A stretch of DNA of 64,000 nt from Eutrigla gurnardus (GCA_963514095.1 OY741277.1:9180637-9244636), one strand, 5' to 3'. Shown: positions 24,640 to 36,249, counted from the first letter of the stretch. Numbers and translations: made by a program. The notes: generated by a model from the sequence alone, not told the origin.

Positions 24640-25235
24640 AGCTGATGATGATAATCTCCTCTAATGCATATAGTGATGACAACATTTCTATGCAGCGCTG
24701 TAAGCAGTTACAACGTGAGGAATTAATTGGACATCAGCTCGTTGCTTCCTCTCGACTTAAATAGCTGAAACAGACAGCTGACAGTTTGCGTATTTAACGG
24801 CAAATTCAATATAGATTTGTTTGGCACTTTCCCCATCTCCCCTTCTTTTGGTCTACATGTATATCCCATTAACTCGGCCGGGGGAGCTTAGCGTACTAAA
24901 TCTGTTCTTAATTATTTCTTCTAAATTCCTCAGAACCTCCCCCGCACTTGTAGTCTTGCCCACCCAAAATATGTGTGGAGTTGGCTGAAAACAGTACAAT
25001 GGAAGATCATCTATTTCAAAGGCGGAACTGAGCTGTTAGAGATCATAAAACATTAGTGTGGCATGTCATTAGGTTATTACAGGCTTATCCAGTAATTATA
25101 TTAAGTACATTACCAAGCAACCATTTAAAGAAAGGACCAGTATCCAGGAATAGGATTTTACAACCCTTGCATGACTCGCCCTCAGCAACCAGCCACAGGA
25201 CTAAATGTCATTTAAATGGCTGCTGAACAACACGG
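24640..25235. promoter_or_regulatory. Enhancer-like complex noncoding block (candidate)
   Basis: Long non-repetitive stretch rich in homeodomain-type words, such as GGAATTAATTGG near 24719 and TTAATTATTTC near 24909. It also has a GTCATTAGGTTATTACAGGC segment near 25064 and ATGTCATTTAAATGG near 25206. No exon is supported. Confidence 0.32.
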
Positions 25236-25476
25236 AGTTTGTAAAACAGGAATAAAAAAGGTTGCTTTGTCTTAGATGAGTAGCTTCGGAAATTATGACA
25301 TCGCTGCGTATTCCATGTACATTATTTATTTTTTAAATTTATTTTAAGCCTGTTAGTAATCCCAAATCCACTCTGCCGTCATTGGTTGAACAAAAACCTT
25401 TCAATCTTGAATCAGCCATGCTTGTTTGCACGGATTTAAAGGAGACTATAGGATAAGCACATGTTTTGCTGTATGA

Positions 25477-25479
<3 letters not shown>

Positions 25480-25537
<58 letters not shown>

Positions 25538-25538
25538 A
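25480..25538 (+). repeat. (AT)n microsatellite with (AC) end
   Basis: About 24 AT units followed by six AC units. The pure AT part is self-complementary and can form a cruciform. Confidence 0.96.
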
Positions 25539-25539
25539 T

Positions 25540-26099
25540 ACTACTACAGTGCTACTTTGTATTCACTATGACAGGGTAAAAATGAATAGTTTACATCCAT
25601 AAAAGGAATACGCGTGCAGTCAAACTAATTGGAAGTTGTTGTTTCAGACTGAAATAGCGTGTTCCTTCCCGTCTCCGAACAAGTGGCGTTTCAGGCGGCC
25701 CGTCTGCGCCCTCTACAAGTTATTGAGCTCAGTGATTGAAAAGGAAAAAAAAAAAACTTTCTTTCAAGAAATCAAACCCAGCGATGGAATTCTCCATGGT
25801 TGAAAGGTTAAGCGTTTGATCCGAGCACAGAGACGCTTTGAGGGAGAGAGGGGGGGAAAATAAATAAATATTGTTAAATGAATACATGTTTGCGTTCAAC
25901 CTTACCTTTTTTTCTGCAGAGAGCGCACCCTTTGAAGTGTTGTTTGTTCGGAAACACTCCCATCTCATTGAGTCCAGGAAATCCCAACCCCTCCCCCACC
26001 GTACCAGCGCCTAGATTAGAGGTAGTAATCCAAACTAACCCCAGAAATTCAAAGAACAGGCTCAGAACTAATATTTGAGTTCATGTCTCACAAGTGAGC
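25540..26099. other. Anonymous noncoding sequence
   Basis: No gene is visible. An A-rich tract lies at 25744-25756 and a G run near 25851-25855. Confidence 0.5.
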
Positions 26100-26354
26100 C
26101 AATTGTTAGTCGGTGACTCGTGGACACATTCGCTGTCATCTCGGATCGGTGTGTGATCGATAGAGCGATTTAAGCATAGCTGCTGATCTTTCGAGTGGAC
26201 TCATGATGCGCAACAAGACCGCGGCTGCGTGGTTTGGCCGGTGGTGATTTTTGTGGCACGCAAATTTAGTAATGCGCTTATTTATATGTCGAGCCTCTCG
26301 TGAACAATGAACACACATTCAGTTCAAGCGCTCACAGACCACACAGTTCTTCCA

Positions 26355-26388
26355 GTGTGTGTGTGTGTGTGTCCATCTGTGTGTGTGC
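26355..26388 (+). repeat. (GT)n microsatellite, interrupted
   Basis: Two GT runs separated by CCATCT. They lie directly downstream, in minus-strand terms, of the candidate splice donor. Confidence 0.93.
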
Positions 26389-26389
26389 A

Positions 26390-26515
26390 CCTCAGATGGC
26401 TGGCCTCAGTTTTCGGGGTCGGGGTTGGAGAGCGGAGAGGGAGCTCAGATTCACCGGAGCCCGCAGAAGATGATTCCAGATGATTCCTCGGCACGCTGCT
26501 GTCAGAGGAGGCCAT
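26390..26515 (-). other. Candidate minus-strand first coding exon (weak)
   Basis: An ATG at 26515-26513 in good context (A at -3, G at +4) opens 42 codons rich in Ser, Pro and Glu, beginning MASSDSSVPRNHLESS. The frame runs to an AG/GTGCAC sequence that could act as a weak splice donor, with CA repeats beyond. It lies in the CpG-rich patch. Low-complexity N termini of this kind are common in transcription regulators. I recognise no protein, and the donor is poor, so chance is quite possible. Confidence 0.2.
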
Positions 26516-26790
26516 GATGAATGGACGGGCTCCGGTGGGCCTCACTGTTTATTTAGACCTCTTGTTTCTGACACAGTTCCCGCACAAAGAACCAGCGCTG
26601 AAGTGTCTCAGCATTGAACATCACCGTACCAGACTACAATCAGCCACCAGGGGCTTTCGCTCCCCACTTTTTTTTTTTTTCTAATCCGACAGAAAAGCCC
26701 GATTGTTCTCCATTGTGGAATTTTGGGACCGAGACCTGTTCGGGACCAGCAGCGAGGGGCAGCCGACTGTGCAAGGCTTTCCAGTACATT

Positions 26791-27858
26791 AGGAGTATAT
26801 GAAAGAGCAACCGACCAGGCTTAGATTGATATGGCTGCGTCTGCACAGGACGACATATGGGAAAGCAGTAATCCTCTCTCTGAGCTGGAACTGTGGGTAT
26901 TTTTCTTGGGGATTTGAGTATAGGAGAGACAAATATGGATTGGCCCCGCAGTCCTGGAAATGGTGCAGACAGCTGCGGTTACTTTGTGGATGTTTGTCCT
27001 GATAAATAATTGTTTCCTATCTGTCATAGCCTCCTTTCACATCTTTACTGGCTGAGAACTGTGTGGAAAAATCCTTTCCTTTCAAACCCTTGTGCGCTCG
27101 TAACACGTTTGCTCAGTATGTAGCTGCATGTAAAACATTGCTCCTTTCCCTTATAGGCATGCTATATTGCTGTTTTCCTCTTTGTAAGCAGCACGCACAT
27201 TTAAAAGCAGTTTTCTTTTTCGAGCACGCCATCGAAGGTTCATCTTGTCGCGGCTCCTTCCAAGCACATGTCAAACCTTAAATGTTTTATTGTCTGCTGA
27301 GATCATGACAAATCGTCATTTTGGAGTATAGTGCCGGAATCATGCACAAAGTAAACAACGCTTCTATTCAAGAACGCCACCGTGCGAAAACCGACTTACG
27401 GCGAGATGCACACGCTGTGCCTTAAGATATTGAGTTGGTGCTTTGTTTTCACTCCAAAAATCACAAATGGGATGCAGATAGATGGGAGGACTGTCGATTC
27501 TGTCTGCGAGGAAACGACTGAATAGGATGTGATGTAACGGCGTGTTTTAAAAATGCTTCAAAGATGCCTTTCATTGAAAAAAGGTTTTGTTGATGAGCTC
27601 CGTTCCATTGCAGAATAAATGATGAGAAATGGCAAAAAAAAATATGATCAACTAACTATGAATATGCATATTCGAAAAAGCCAGAATATGTGTCCAAATC
27701 CCTTTTCATGGGGGGGTGGTGGTTGCACATTTCTCTCCCGTTATTAATTCCAAATCCTATTCATGGCAAAAGAATGGAGGTGAGTATAATTGTGTATTTT
27801 GTCAAATGTGATCAAATTAAACTGGAAGCAGAATGAATTCTGTGTATTTGTATGCTAG
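26791..27858. other. Anonymous noncoding sequence
   Basis: No gene is visible. Complex patches around 27290-27470 contain scattered CpGs. A G run lies at 27711-27716. Confidence 0.45.
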
Positions 27859-27880
27859 TTTTTTTTTTTTTTTTTTTTTT
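27859..27880 (+). repeat. Poly(T) tract followed by CAG
   Basis: Twenty-two T followed by CAG at 27881-27883, which makes a textbook acceptor-like sequence on the + strand. It may be coincidence next to the complex block that follows. Confidence 0.9.
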
Positions 27881-27883
27881 CAG

Positions 27884-28150
27884 AAGTGGTGTCCTGGTTT
27901 TAAATCCCCAAGTCTCAAGTGGGCACATCACAAAACCAACACAGTTTGGCAGCAAGCTGGCAGTCTTTGCTCGCATGAGGCCCAGAATTTAATGAGCATG
28001 AATAATGAATACTACTCAACATGCTGGTGACTGAGTAGGCTGCCAGTTATTAGGTCAATGAAGGCGTTGTTTAGCAGGGAACGCTCACTGTCTCGCTGAA
28101 TGACGGACTCCCATCATCCAAGGATCTTCCACCTGGAAGTAACTTTTTTC
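27884..28150. promoter_or_regulatory. Enhancer-like complex noncoding block (candidate)
   Basis: Non-repetitive sequence with a TTTAATGAGCATGAATAATG homeodomain-type cluster near 27988. Other words are TTATTAGGTCAATG near 28048 and several CAAG/CTGG words. The frame right after the CAG stays open for about 48 codons but resembles no protein. A conserved regulatory element is more likely than an exon. Confidence 0.33.
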
Positions 28151-28589
28151 TAATGCAGCAAAATCAGCAGACGCTGTCCGTTAAGACGTCATGTTCCTGA
28201 TGGGACGGCCCTGTGGTTGATACTTGAACTTGAATTCTTCATTTTAAGGATGTACAAGAAAAATGAAACAAGTAACTATCCACTAGCAAGCAGATGCCCA
28301 TACTCCTCCTCAACTCAAATGGCTATATTCCAGCTCTGCTAAAGTGCTGCTGAAATGATCGTCTCATTCTGCTCATTTTTAAGAGACAGTGTAATGTTGG
28401 ATTTTCACAGGAATACACCATTATTTCCAGCACTGTTCCAAATATACCGTTAACAGCAAATTCCAGTGCAGGGAGGTGCTGTTATTGCCCCGCAGCTACA
28501 ACTCCCATGCAATAGATGCTATGCTACTTGCAGAGGATTTAAAGGATACAAAAAAGAGTGGGGCAAGAGTCAAGAGAGAAATGCAGTCA
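28151..28589. other. Anonymous noncoding sequence
   Basis: No gene is visible. Confidence 0.5.
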
Positions 28590-28730
28590 GGAGAGCGCAT
28601 CCAGCAGTGGCAGAGTGGCAAGAGCCGTAGCATGGAGATCAAATGCTCCGAATCTGTCAATCAAAGCAGCCGTCATTTCAACAACCACTGCATCCAACAA
28701 TCGGATGATTAATTATTGACAATCTCCGTC
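28590..28730. promoter_or_regulatory. Enhancer-like block with PBX-MEIS-type sites (candidate)
   Basis: TGTCAATCA at 28655-28663 is the exact reverse complement of the PBX/MEIS-PREP consensus TGATTGACA. About 45 bases on, GGATGATTAATTATTGACAA (28703-28722) combines a homeodomain palindrome with a second ATTGACA. The density of such sites is the basis for the call. Function and conservation are inferred. Confidence 0.4.
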
Positions 28731-28887
28731 TTTGTTGCTTTCTCACACCTTCCCTCTCTCTGTCTATCTCAGTGTCGCTCCCTTCCCTTGCTACTTTTCT
28801 TTCCCAAAGATTAGACACAGGCTCCAACATGAAAGCTGCCGACCTGTGTTCGGGCCTGTCACAAGCGATTTCGCTGCCGGTGCCATG

Positions 28888-28927
28888 CCCCCCCCCCCCC
28901 CCCCCCCCCCCCTCTTTATCGGGATAC

Positions 28928-28985
<58 letters not shown>
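28888..28985 (+). repeat. Poly(C) tract followed by (CT)n microsatellite
   Basis: Twenty-five C (28888-28912), a short spacer, then about 27 CT units (28931-28985). These tracts create the long leucine/serine frame at 28732-29250, which is not a gene. Confidence 0.95.
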
Positions 28986-28989
<4 letters not shown>

Positions 28990-29040
28990 CATGTCTGTCC
29001 TTCCTATCTTCCCACCCTCTGTTGCTATGGCACCTGCCAG

Positions 29041-29134
29041 GTCGCCACAGGGACCCTCATATCTCCACTCATCCGCCTGCTCAACCCCAATGTCGATTCT
29101 ATCCAACCGGGCTTCATGTCAGAGAAAAGCAGGA
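29041..29134 (+). other. Candidate 94-nt exon or conserved element (weak)
   Basis: A pyrimidine-rich stretch ending in CACCTGCCAG (acceptor-like) precedes 29041, and GTAAGA (donor-like) follows at 29135-29140. Between them the sequence is complex and open in two frames. One frame starts VATGTLISPLIRLLNPNV, and the other starts SPQGPSYLHSSACSTP one base later. I recognise neither. With two open frames the protein reading is unsafe. A noncoding RNA exon or a conserved element are alternatives. Confidence 0.22.
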
Positions 29135-29259
29135 GTAAGACCCCTTGCTGTTTAACACTCCAGAAGTTAACTGGGGTCTCTCTCCCTCATCCTCCTACCT
29201 CCCTCTTTCTCCTCCAGAAAGACACTTTATTTTCTCCATGGGGTAAATAATAATAATAA

Positions 29260-29299
29260 AAAAAAAACATTCTTGAAACATCGAAAGAATGTTTTTTTT
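29260..29299. other. Perfect 15-bp hairpin with A/T arms
   Basis: Arm AAAAAAAACATTCTT (29260-29274) pairs exactly with AAGAATGTTTTTTTT (29285-29299) across a 10-nt loop. In bacteria this would suggest a terminator. Here it is simply a strong inverted repeat, perhaps a remnant of a small foldback element. Confidence 0.75.
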
Positions 29300-29300
29300 C

Positions 29301-30190
29301 TTCTTGTTTTGTTCGAGCAATATGGATCACGTTCAATCGAATTTAGGCACATCTGAATCACATTCAAAGTCACATTCTGTCACTATTTTAGATGAATTAT
29401 AGTGATGTATATAATCTATGTATAATCATCAATGTAAACATGAATGACAGGGTTGTCACAGAATCATATCACCACCGTTGAGAGGAAACAAAATACTCCC
29501 AATCCCGTATTCTTCACCTTAGAGGTCATAACATCAACTACAAGGCATTCTCTCCATGATCTGACCCTGAGACAACCTTTATGCACACGAGTCAACTCCA
29601 GTATTATAATGTAACTAAGAAAATATGTGATATGCTTTAAAGTAATTGAAATTTACTTCTTACAAAACTTGCAACTTTATACTTGTAATTCAGATTGCAG
29701 TGACAAATACTGTACTTTTCATTACAATAATATGATTTGACAGCTTTACTATATCGTATTTACAATTTTACAAAGACATGTTTGACTGATATAGATTAGA
29801 CAACCAAACAGTGTGCAAATTAACGATAATCAGCCCCAACAAAACCATATACAACAATAAAATGAATATAACAGCAGCAGCAATAATGACCCAGCAATGT
29901 TTCTACATAATGAGTACTTACTTTACTTCTATTTTAATTAGTTGTATTACATCTTTACTTACATTACATTTTGAATGCAGGGCTTTTTTACACTGAATTA
30001 TTGCTACGTTTACTTCAGTAAAGGATCTGAACAACAACTCATGACAATGATAACTAACTCAAACTATATACGTGCCTACATTAACAGTCTAACATTCGTC
30101 CTGATGTCATTTAAAATGGTTACTGTAAATGAGGAGGAGGGAATTAAAGTGTGAAGGGGTTAAAAATAGGATTGTGTTATTGTTAGTCAG
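29301..30190. other. AT-rich noncoding sequence
   Basis: Strongly AT-rich with many ATTACA/TAATAA words. No gene or recognised repeat. Confidence 0.55.
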
Positions 30191-30761
30191 GTAGTACTTT
30201 GTTTAAAAAAAAAAGTCATCTGCATAGCTGCGGCTGCCATGTCTCTCACTGTCGGAAGACATCCTGTCACAAACACGCCGCTGTGGGCCCTGGTACACTG
30301 CGTCCAGGTATCAGGCCCTTTTCCTGTCTCAGGCCATATGCTTCTGCTATTTCTGTCAGGAAAATCCCATTTACAACAACCACCGCTGGTTGTTTACAGA
30401 AGTTTAAGCTCCTCCTCATTCCTGCTTATGTTTGCATGCTTTTTAGCCCCATAGATAATACATGAGCTTGCTCGCTTGTTTTTTTGTTAACGAAGGGGAG
30501 ATGCTGCCATATGCATGGGAGAATAAACGAAGACCTAAACTGACAGCACCATCTGCCAAACACAGTTGACGTCAAGAGAATGGCCCCTGCTCAACATTTT
30601 GCCCGGCTCTCAGGAGGATGCCACATTGTCATCAGTGCTAATACTAAATATTAATAATTTGTTGACCCCAAAGTGTTTAGAAATCACTGATGCAGACACA
30701 TATTGCCCTTCTGAATGGCATATGCAGATGTCAGGTGAGCACCACCGGACTGTGCCTCTCA

Positions 30762-30763
<2 letters not shown>
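30191..30763. other. Complex noncoding sequence, possible regulatory element
   Basis: Non-repetitive sequence of mixed composition at 30220-30460. Overlapping frames of 71-88 codons occur but have no recognisable domain. No exon signals are convincing. Confidence 0.35.

Positions 30764-30796
<33 letters not shown>
30764..30796 (+). repeat. (GT)n microsatellite
   Basis: About 16 GT units, followed by GCATGCGTGTGG. A short CT-rich and CA-rich stretch follows at 30891-30945. Confidence 0.95.
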
Positions 30797-30797
<1 letters not shown>

Positions 30798-30945
30798 ATG
30801 CGTGTGGTGTTTTCTCGGAGCTTAGAGACTAGACAACTTCCACCATGGCTGTCATGAATATTACATCTTCCCACACACCCACATAGCTCCTCCTCTCTCT
30901 CACTCTCTCACTCACTAACTCTCTCTCTCCCACACACACACACAT

Positions 30946-31399
30946 ATAGAAGAGCTTATGCTTAAGGTGTTGCAATAAACCAATTATTGCGGCTAAATGA
31001 GTCGCTCACAACAGGAATGAATTTATAGCATCCAATGCTAGTGAGCACGATTGTTGAAAATATTCAGTTATCTCAGTTGCAAACATATTGGTCTTTTTTT
31101 GTAAGGTATGAACACTGAGTGAGTGGACTTTGCTCTATTAAACAAACACATGTTTTTTTTTTTATTATTATTGAATTTGGCTTATTTGATTCATAAATAG
31201 TGAACACATACATGTTTAAACTTAATGCAAATGTGTAAATAAATAGGTGAATTATAGACCAAATAAGGTCAGTTTTCCGCCCACAAGATTTAAATTCCAA
31301 TGATTATATAAAGTTATTGCACATACAAATGGTGGTATGCTGTATCAACCTCAAGCAGTGACATCGGTAATCATCCTGATCCTGATGGACTCCTCAGAC
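30946..31399. other. AT-rich noncoding sequence
   Basis: No gene is visible. A poly(T) run lies at 31151-31162. Confidence 0.5.
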
Positions 31400-32075
31400 C
31401 TGACACGTCTCTCCAGACACTAGATGCATTTCACCTCGGCATCTGCTGTGATCCCTTCTGTTTTCCTCCCATACATCTTTATTAGTTCCTAACTGATGGG
31501 GACACCGCGGGATGTCACTCGATGAGAGGCACCCTGTCGGTGAGACTGATTTATTCCCAGCATTTGCTCTGCGGCCGTGCCAACTGACCCGGTCCAACCC
31601 GTTGCCCACGCCAGCCACTCCGCACACTCAGACCCTAATGTCTTGGAGGGGCTCGGCTTACCCTCAGAATAGGACCCACCCACCAAGGTGCAGTAACTTT
31701 ATATGTAAAGCATCCCCTGAGTCATTTCACAGATATCCGATTGAATTTCGCCCGAGATGCGAGTTGATAATGCAATGAGTGATTCTGCATGCCGTAAGCA
31801 TGAGGCGGTTTTCTGCTGACGTTTTGACCATGAGTTACGGCGGCACGAACAACCAGACACTTTTGCCTTAATCCTCAGATCACAAGTCGGTTCATATGGA
31901 CAGCGAGTTTCAGATGTTTGACAGAATATGGTGGATGGCGAGGCGACCGTCTCGAGGATAACGTGGAGTGGACGGCGAGCATCAACCTCAGATCATGTTG
32001 CTAAAATCTGTTGAGTGCTGTTTTCACCTTTAAGCGGGTGAAAGTAAATGGTGCCGAACGGCGAACCAGATATTA
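31400..32075. promoter_or_regulatory. Second CpG-rich complex block (candidate regulatory element)
   Basis: I count over 30 CpGs between about 31500 and 32070, including a dense run at 31935-31980 and another at 31741-31850. Both sides are AT-rich and CpG-poor. Homeodomain-type words occur near 31765-31775 (GATAATGCAATGAG). There is no recognised exon. It could be an unmethylated enhancer, an orphan CpG island or an unrecognised first exon. Confidence 0.38.
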
Positions 32076-33082
32076 TTTTTAAACAGCAAAAGACACTGCA
32101 GTAAAATATCTGTCCTTCGTCAGTTTTATTTCATTTGTTTCATTTATTTATTTTCAAATCTGATATCCACATTGAAATTCTGCACAAACCGGAGCCACTG
32201 TGATTTGCATTATGTGCACGTAAAAAAGACCATTAGAAAAAAATGACATACTAATCCAAAATTGGAATTTAAAGACTTGTTATGTTGACTTTTGACAAGT
32301 AGGACAGATATAGGTTACCTTGACATTCAGTTGCACAAACATATGCACATTATGAAAGTTCCAATTCATGATATTTTGTTTATGTCAGGTTAAATTTGCT
32401 GAGGAGATCAGTGCCATATAAGTAAGCACTAGTAGATGAGTTCAGTTTGGCAGGAAAGCTTGGCTGTCAACGTTGAGCAGGCAACAGCTCTATTACCCAG
32501 CTAACATAAGAGTTCTGGGCGTTCATACAGTCCCCCCATTGATTGCAGCGAGTTACATGGCTGAAATGCATTCGTTGGCAGGCAGCAGTGGCAGACACAA
32601 AAGCATGGGTGGGTGTCAGCTTTTAATTGTAACTGTCTTGCAGAATGGGTGTTGTTTTAATATCCTGTATAGATTTTTATGTAATACACTTACTTGTGCA
32701 AGGCAGCCCCAAGCAAGAATCAATTCACCCCAAAGGATCCCCCCCCCAACCCTTTTGTTAAAAGCCAATCTTGTTTTAATGATGCATGAAGAAATATTCA
32801 AGCATTGACATTTCCCTGTCAGGTTTCTTTAGAAAAATCAATTAAGATAATACAGCTTTGACCCAGTTATCCAGTTAATGCTTATTAGGGATGTAATATG
32901 ATTTACTGTCAGCATTTATAATTCTTTGCATCTCATCCCATTAGCCCTGTGACTGTTTCATAGAGCGCCGTACGACGGTCACTTCTAGGAAGCTACAGTC
33001 ACTAGCAGCTGATAAAACGGAGGGGAAAGGAGTAATGACATTGATTGGGATTGGTGGGCAGGTTAAATGCGAGCCCCTGAGG

Positions 33083-33084
<2 letters not shown>
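32076..33084. other. Noncoding sequence
   Basis: No gene is visible. 32820-32950 is AT-rich and complex. A C run lies at 32740-32747. Confidence 0.5.

Positions 33085-33125
<41 letters not shown>
33085..33125 (+). repeat. (CT)n microsatellite
   Basis: About 20 perfect CT units. Confidence 0.97.
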
Positions 33126-33127
<2 letters not shown>

Positions 33128-36100
33128 TCTGTCTTTTCTTTTTCCGCCAACCATAACAAATACTGCCCAGCTGCAAAATTACATATTTGTCAGTATCACA
33201 GGGATCCATCAGGGACATTTATTGTCATTTCAGGCAGTTAGCTTAATTATCTGTGTTGTCTACCTGTCATGCCAAGATATTTAACCCTGGGAATTTATGA
33301 GATTCAATAAATCCCATTTCTGAATTTACATGTCGCCATCATGTTTGTAAAAGTCACACAACTAACGGCATCAAGAGTTTGAATGTAATTTGTGTCTGCG
33401 GTACAATGCAGACTTTCAACTTCTACTCCACTACATTCTCGTGGCAAATATTGCACATGATATTCCATCCACGTGTATTTGAGCATTTTGACTCAGATTA
33501 TTAATACAACCTTTAATCATAAAATCATTTATGATATATAAACTTTATGGACATCCGGGGCCAAATAAACAAGCTACTCAGCATATAAATTATAAAGCAA
33601 GTTGAAATATTCCCCACTTTTACCAGCATCATGTACACATGCATAATATAATTGCATAATATGAGTTATTCTGAAATGGGCCAAATCATCATCAGCAGGA
33701 CTTTTACTTTTGGTACTTTAGGTATATTTTGATACCAATACTACTTTTACTTAACATTTTACAGTATTGTTACACTGTTATGAAACCACTTTTACTTTAG
33801 AATAACTTCTGAGTAGTATGATCCAGGTTTAGTACTGATTCCACATACAAATAATTGATGTCATATATTTAAACATGAACGTTTTCCTGTAAAGACATAA
33901 AAAAGGTGAAAATAAATAAATAAATATTCTGCTAAATTAGTACCACTGTGCACAGTAGGAACAAAGCAGTCCCAAGGGGCACTGTCGAAGATCACTGATG
34001 TCTCCATAATGGAAAATGTTAAACCTGTTTTACATTGTTAAATGTTTTTTTTCCCTCGCTTGAAGTGCCAACATTCTATGTTGTAAGAACTAATTGTCGT
34101 GTTGGAAGGAGAAAGTCAGGCTTTGAGTCACCGTTTCTGAACTCTGCTCAACTTCATGGCATTTCAAAGCTGTCAACAGTGAACCTCGAGAGCAGCAACG
34201 CTTCTGCTCTCAACATTAAAGGAATGGCATTAGGCTGAGATCTGGGCTGCTGGAACAGGACATGTTTAGAGTGCACCAGGATTCATTCACAAGGTTTACT
34301 GTTGAATATCGATATGTGTCTATATATCACGTGTTTGCATGCAAAAAAAAAAAAAAAAACTATTGTGCGTTATGTGCACAATGCAGCATTTATGTGTGTA
34401 TTTTACAGATTTGGCTGTAATGTGCACAAACATAAGTGCAGGCAAAACTGTGTGTATTTAGTGCTTTAGTGTCCACAGTGTTCTTTTTGTTCTTTAATGC
34501 AGCGCAGCTAATGCCTGTGCTGCCTGGTGCCTGCTATCATCTGTCTTAAGGTTTAACAATATTCTCAGCAAAGGGGGAAACACTAAATGAGGGCCGATTC
34601 CTGTCAGTTGAAAATGTTGCGTCAGAGGAATTTTCATTTAATCCAATTTTGTGTCAGAGACGGGTACGATCAAACAGCAGGAACCCAGTGTTTGCCTTTT
34701 TATAATGTTTTATAAACCAGTATACAATGACGATAACATTGCTACTGTTATGTCGCAAGGCAATTTACGTTTCCAATATGATGGAGTAGAGGATTGCATA
34801 GTCTACAAAGCTGCCGCTAATTGTGGTGTTTTTAGAGACAAAACAAAAGCAAAAAAAAAGCTGTGGCAAAGTGTACAAAGGGTGCCTGTTGTTTTCATTT
34901 AAGATACACAACTCAATTACAATGCTTACAACCAAGGAATAGGAAACTTGCATATTTTACCCAACCCCTGTGAGCGAATCCCTAAACACACTCTGCTTTA
35001 AACTAACTCCTGTTTCACTGCCGCTTTGTCTTTTGCTTTACTTCTGCAAGTCAGAAGCCAAGAAAAAGCCCACATCCCTACCTACCTAAATGCATATCGA
35101 CAATCCACTCACACAAAGGCATCATCTTGCCTGTGTGTACAGAGCAGCAGCAGCCACTTTGGATCCTGAATCTCAATGGGCTCATAGTGCCTCCGACGCC
35201 CATCTGTTCCAAGCCAGCCAGCGAGCCACTAAGCAGCAAACTTTTGATCCCCATGTAGATTTTTTCCAAACCCATCCGGATTTGCCTGCCCCTTAAGAGC
35301 CATTGTGAGGCTGCCCCCGGAGTACAAATTCTAGATTCATTATGAGGGTGTGGGCGGCAACCTTTGTATTCCCCAAAGCACTGATGTATGCAGGACAACA
35401 TATTGCTATTTGGTAGCATAAAAGCAGGAGCCCATTGTTCATTGTTGGTTCATATAACACGAGTAGCTCTCTAATGCAGAAAGAGCAGAACGCTTGCCAG
35501 GAAATACTATGTCATTAACATTAGCCATTAAAGATGTACTTTGCTTTTTCAGCATCACTCATACTTGACCTCGACACCGATTTTTTTTTATCTTTTCATG
35601 TTGGTTTTGTTGGAGACGGCTTCAATTAGACTGTTGTTTAATCCTCAGACTACTACATGCTTGTGGTACATTTTGCATTTGATCTTTAATTTATTGTTTA
35701 TTGTGCAATTGCACATATTTTTCTTTTATAAAGCTCTAAATCACCTGTCACTCATTGTGACACACAGCAGGTGACATTGTCGGTGTATATTCATGAGAAT
35801 GAAATCTTATCACCAGATTTTTATTACTATTATTTTATTATTTCACTGGATTTAAACTATCATTCCCTGATATCCAAACACAAAAACAAATATACCAGCA
35901 AATGTCAACTTTCTTTCCTCTTTTTTTTTGCATACTGTCCTTTGCAAAAAATGTAATCATCCAAATGATCGTATAGGAAAACAGGTAGCCAATAGATGAC
36001 AGAGCTGGCATTAATTCTAAAAACAAAAAATTGACTGATGAAGAAAAAAAAAAATTCCATGGTGACACCTTCACATTTCCCCCCCCCCCCCCCACTTTTA

Positions 36101-36249
36101 GAGACATGGCAGCGACATTAGCATTGGTCATTAGTGGCAGACACATCCACGGAGTGTCGCATACAGAGGCTCACACGCGGACCCTATTTGGTTACCTGTG
36201 TGACAGGCTTGTTCAGGACACCAGAAACAGCTGTCCTGGCCTGTGTGAG
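33126..36249. other. Anonymous AT-rich noncoding sequence
   Basis: No gene is recognised in about 3.1 kb. Minor items are poly(A) at 34343-34359, a C run at 36079-36093, an A-rich run near 36045-36055 and an ATAA tandem near 33912-33925. Confidence 0.5.

Larger units (their letters stand above)
26100..26790. promoter_or_regulatory. CpG-rich patch, possible promoter or CpG island
   Basis: I count about 18 CpGs in 26101-26340 at roughly balanced base composition, and CpGs stay frequent to about 26760. That is close to the number expected without CpG depletion, unlike most of this window. A (GT)n tract splits it at 26355-26388. On the minus strand it holds the first-exon candidate 26390-26515. 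Alternatives are a CpG-rich enhancer or an unmethylated element without a promoter. Confidence 0.4.

Noticed and set aside
28732..29250. 172-codon open frame on the + strand
   Set aside because: Most of it translates a poly(C) and a (CT)n tract into proline and leucine/serine runs. No domain is visible. Only the short 29041-29134 part is kept as a weak candidate.
29260..29299. Bacterial-type terminator
   Set aside because: The hairpin followed by T looks like one, but everything else in the window is vertebrate noncoding DNA.
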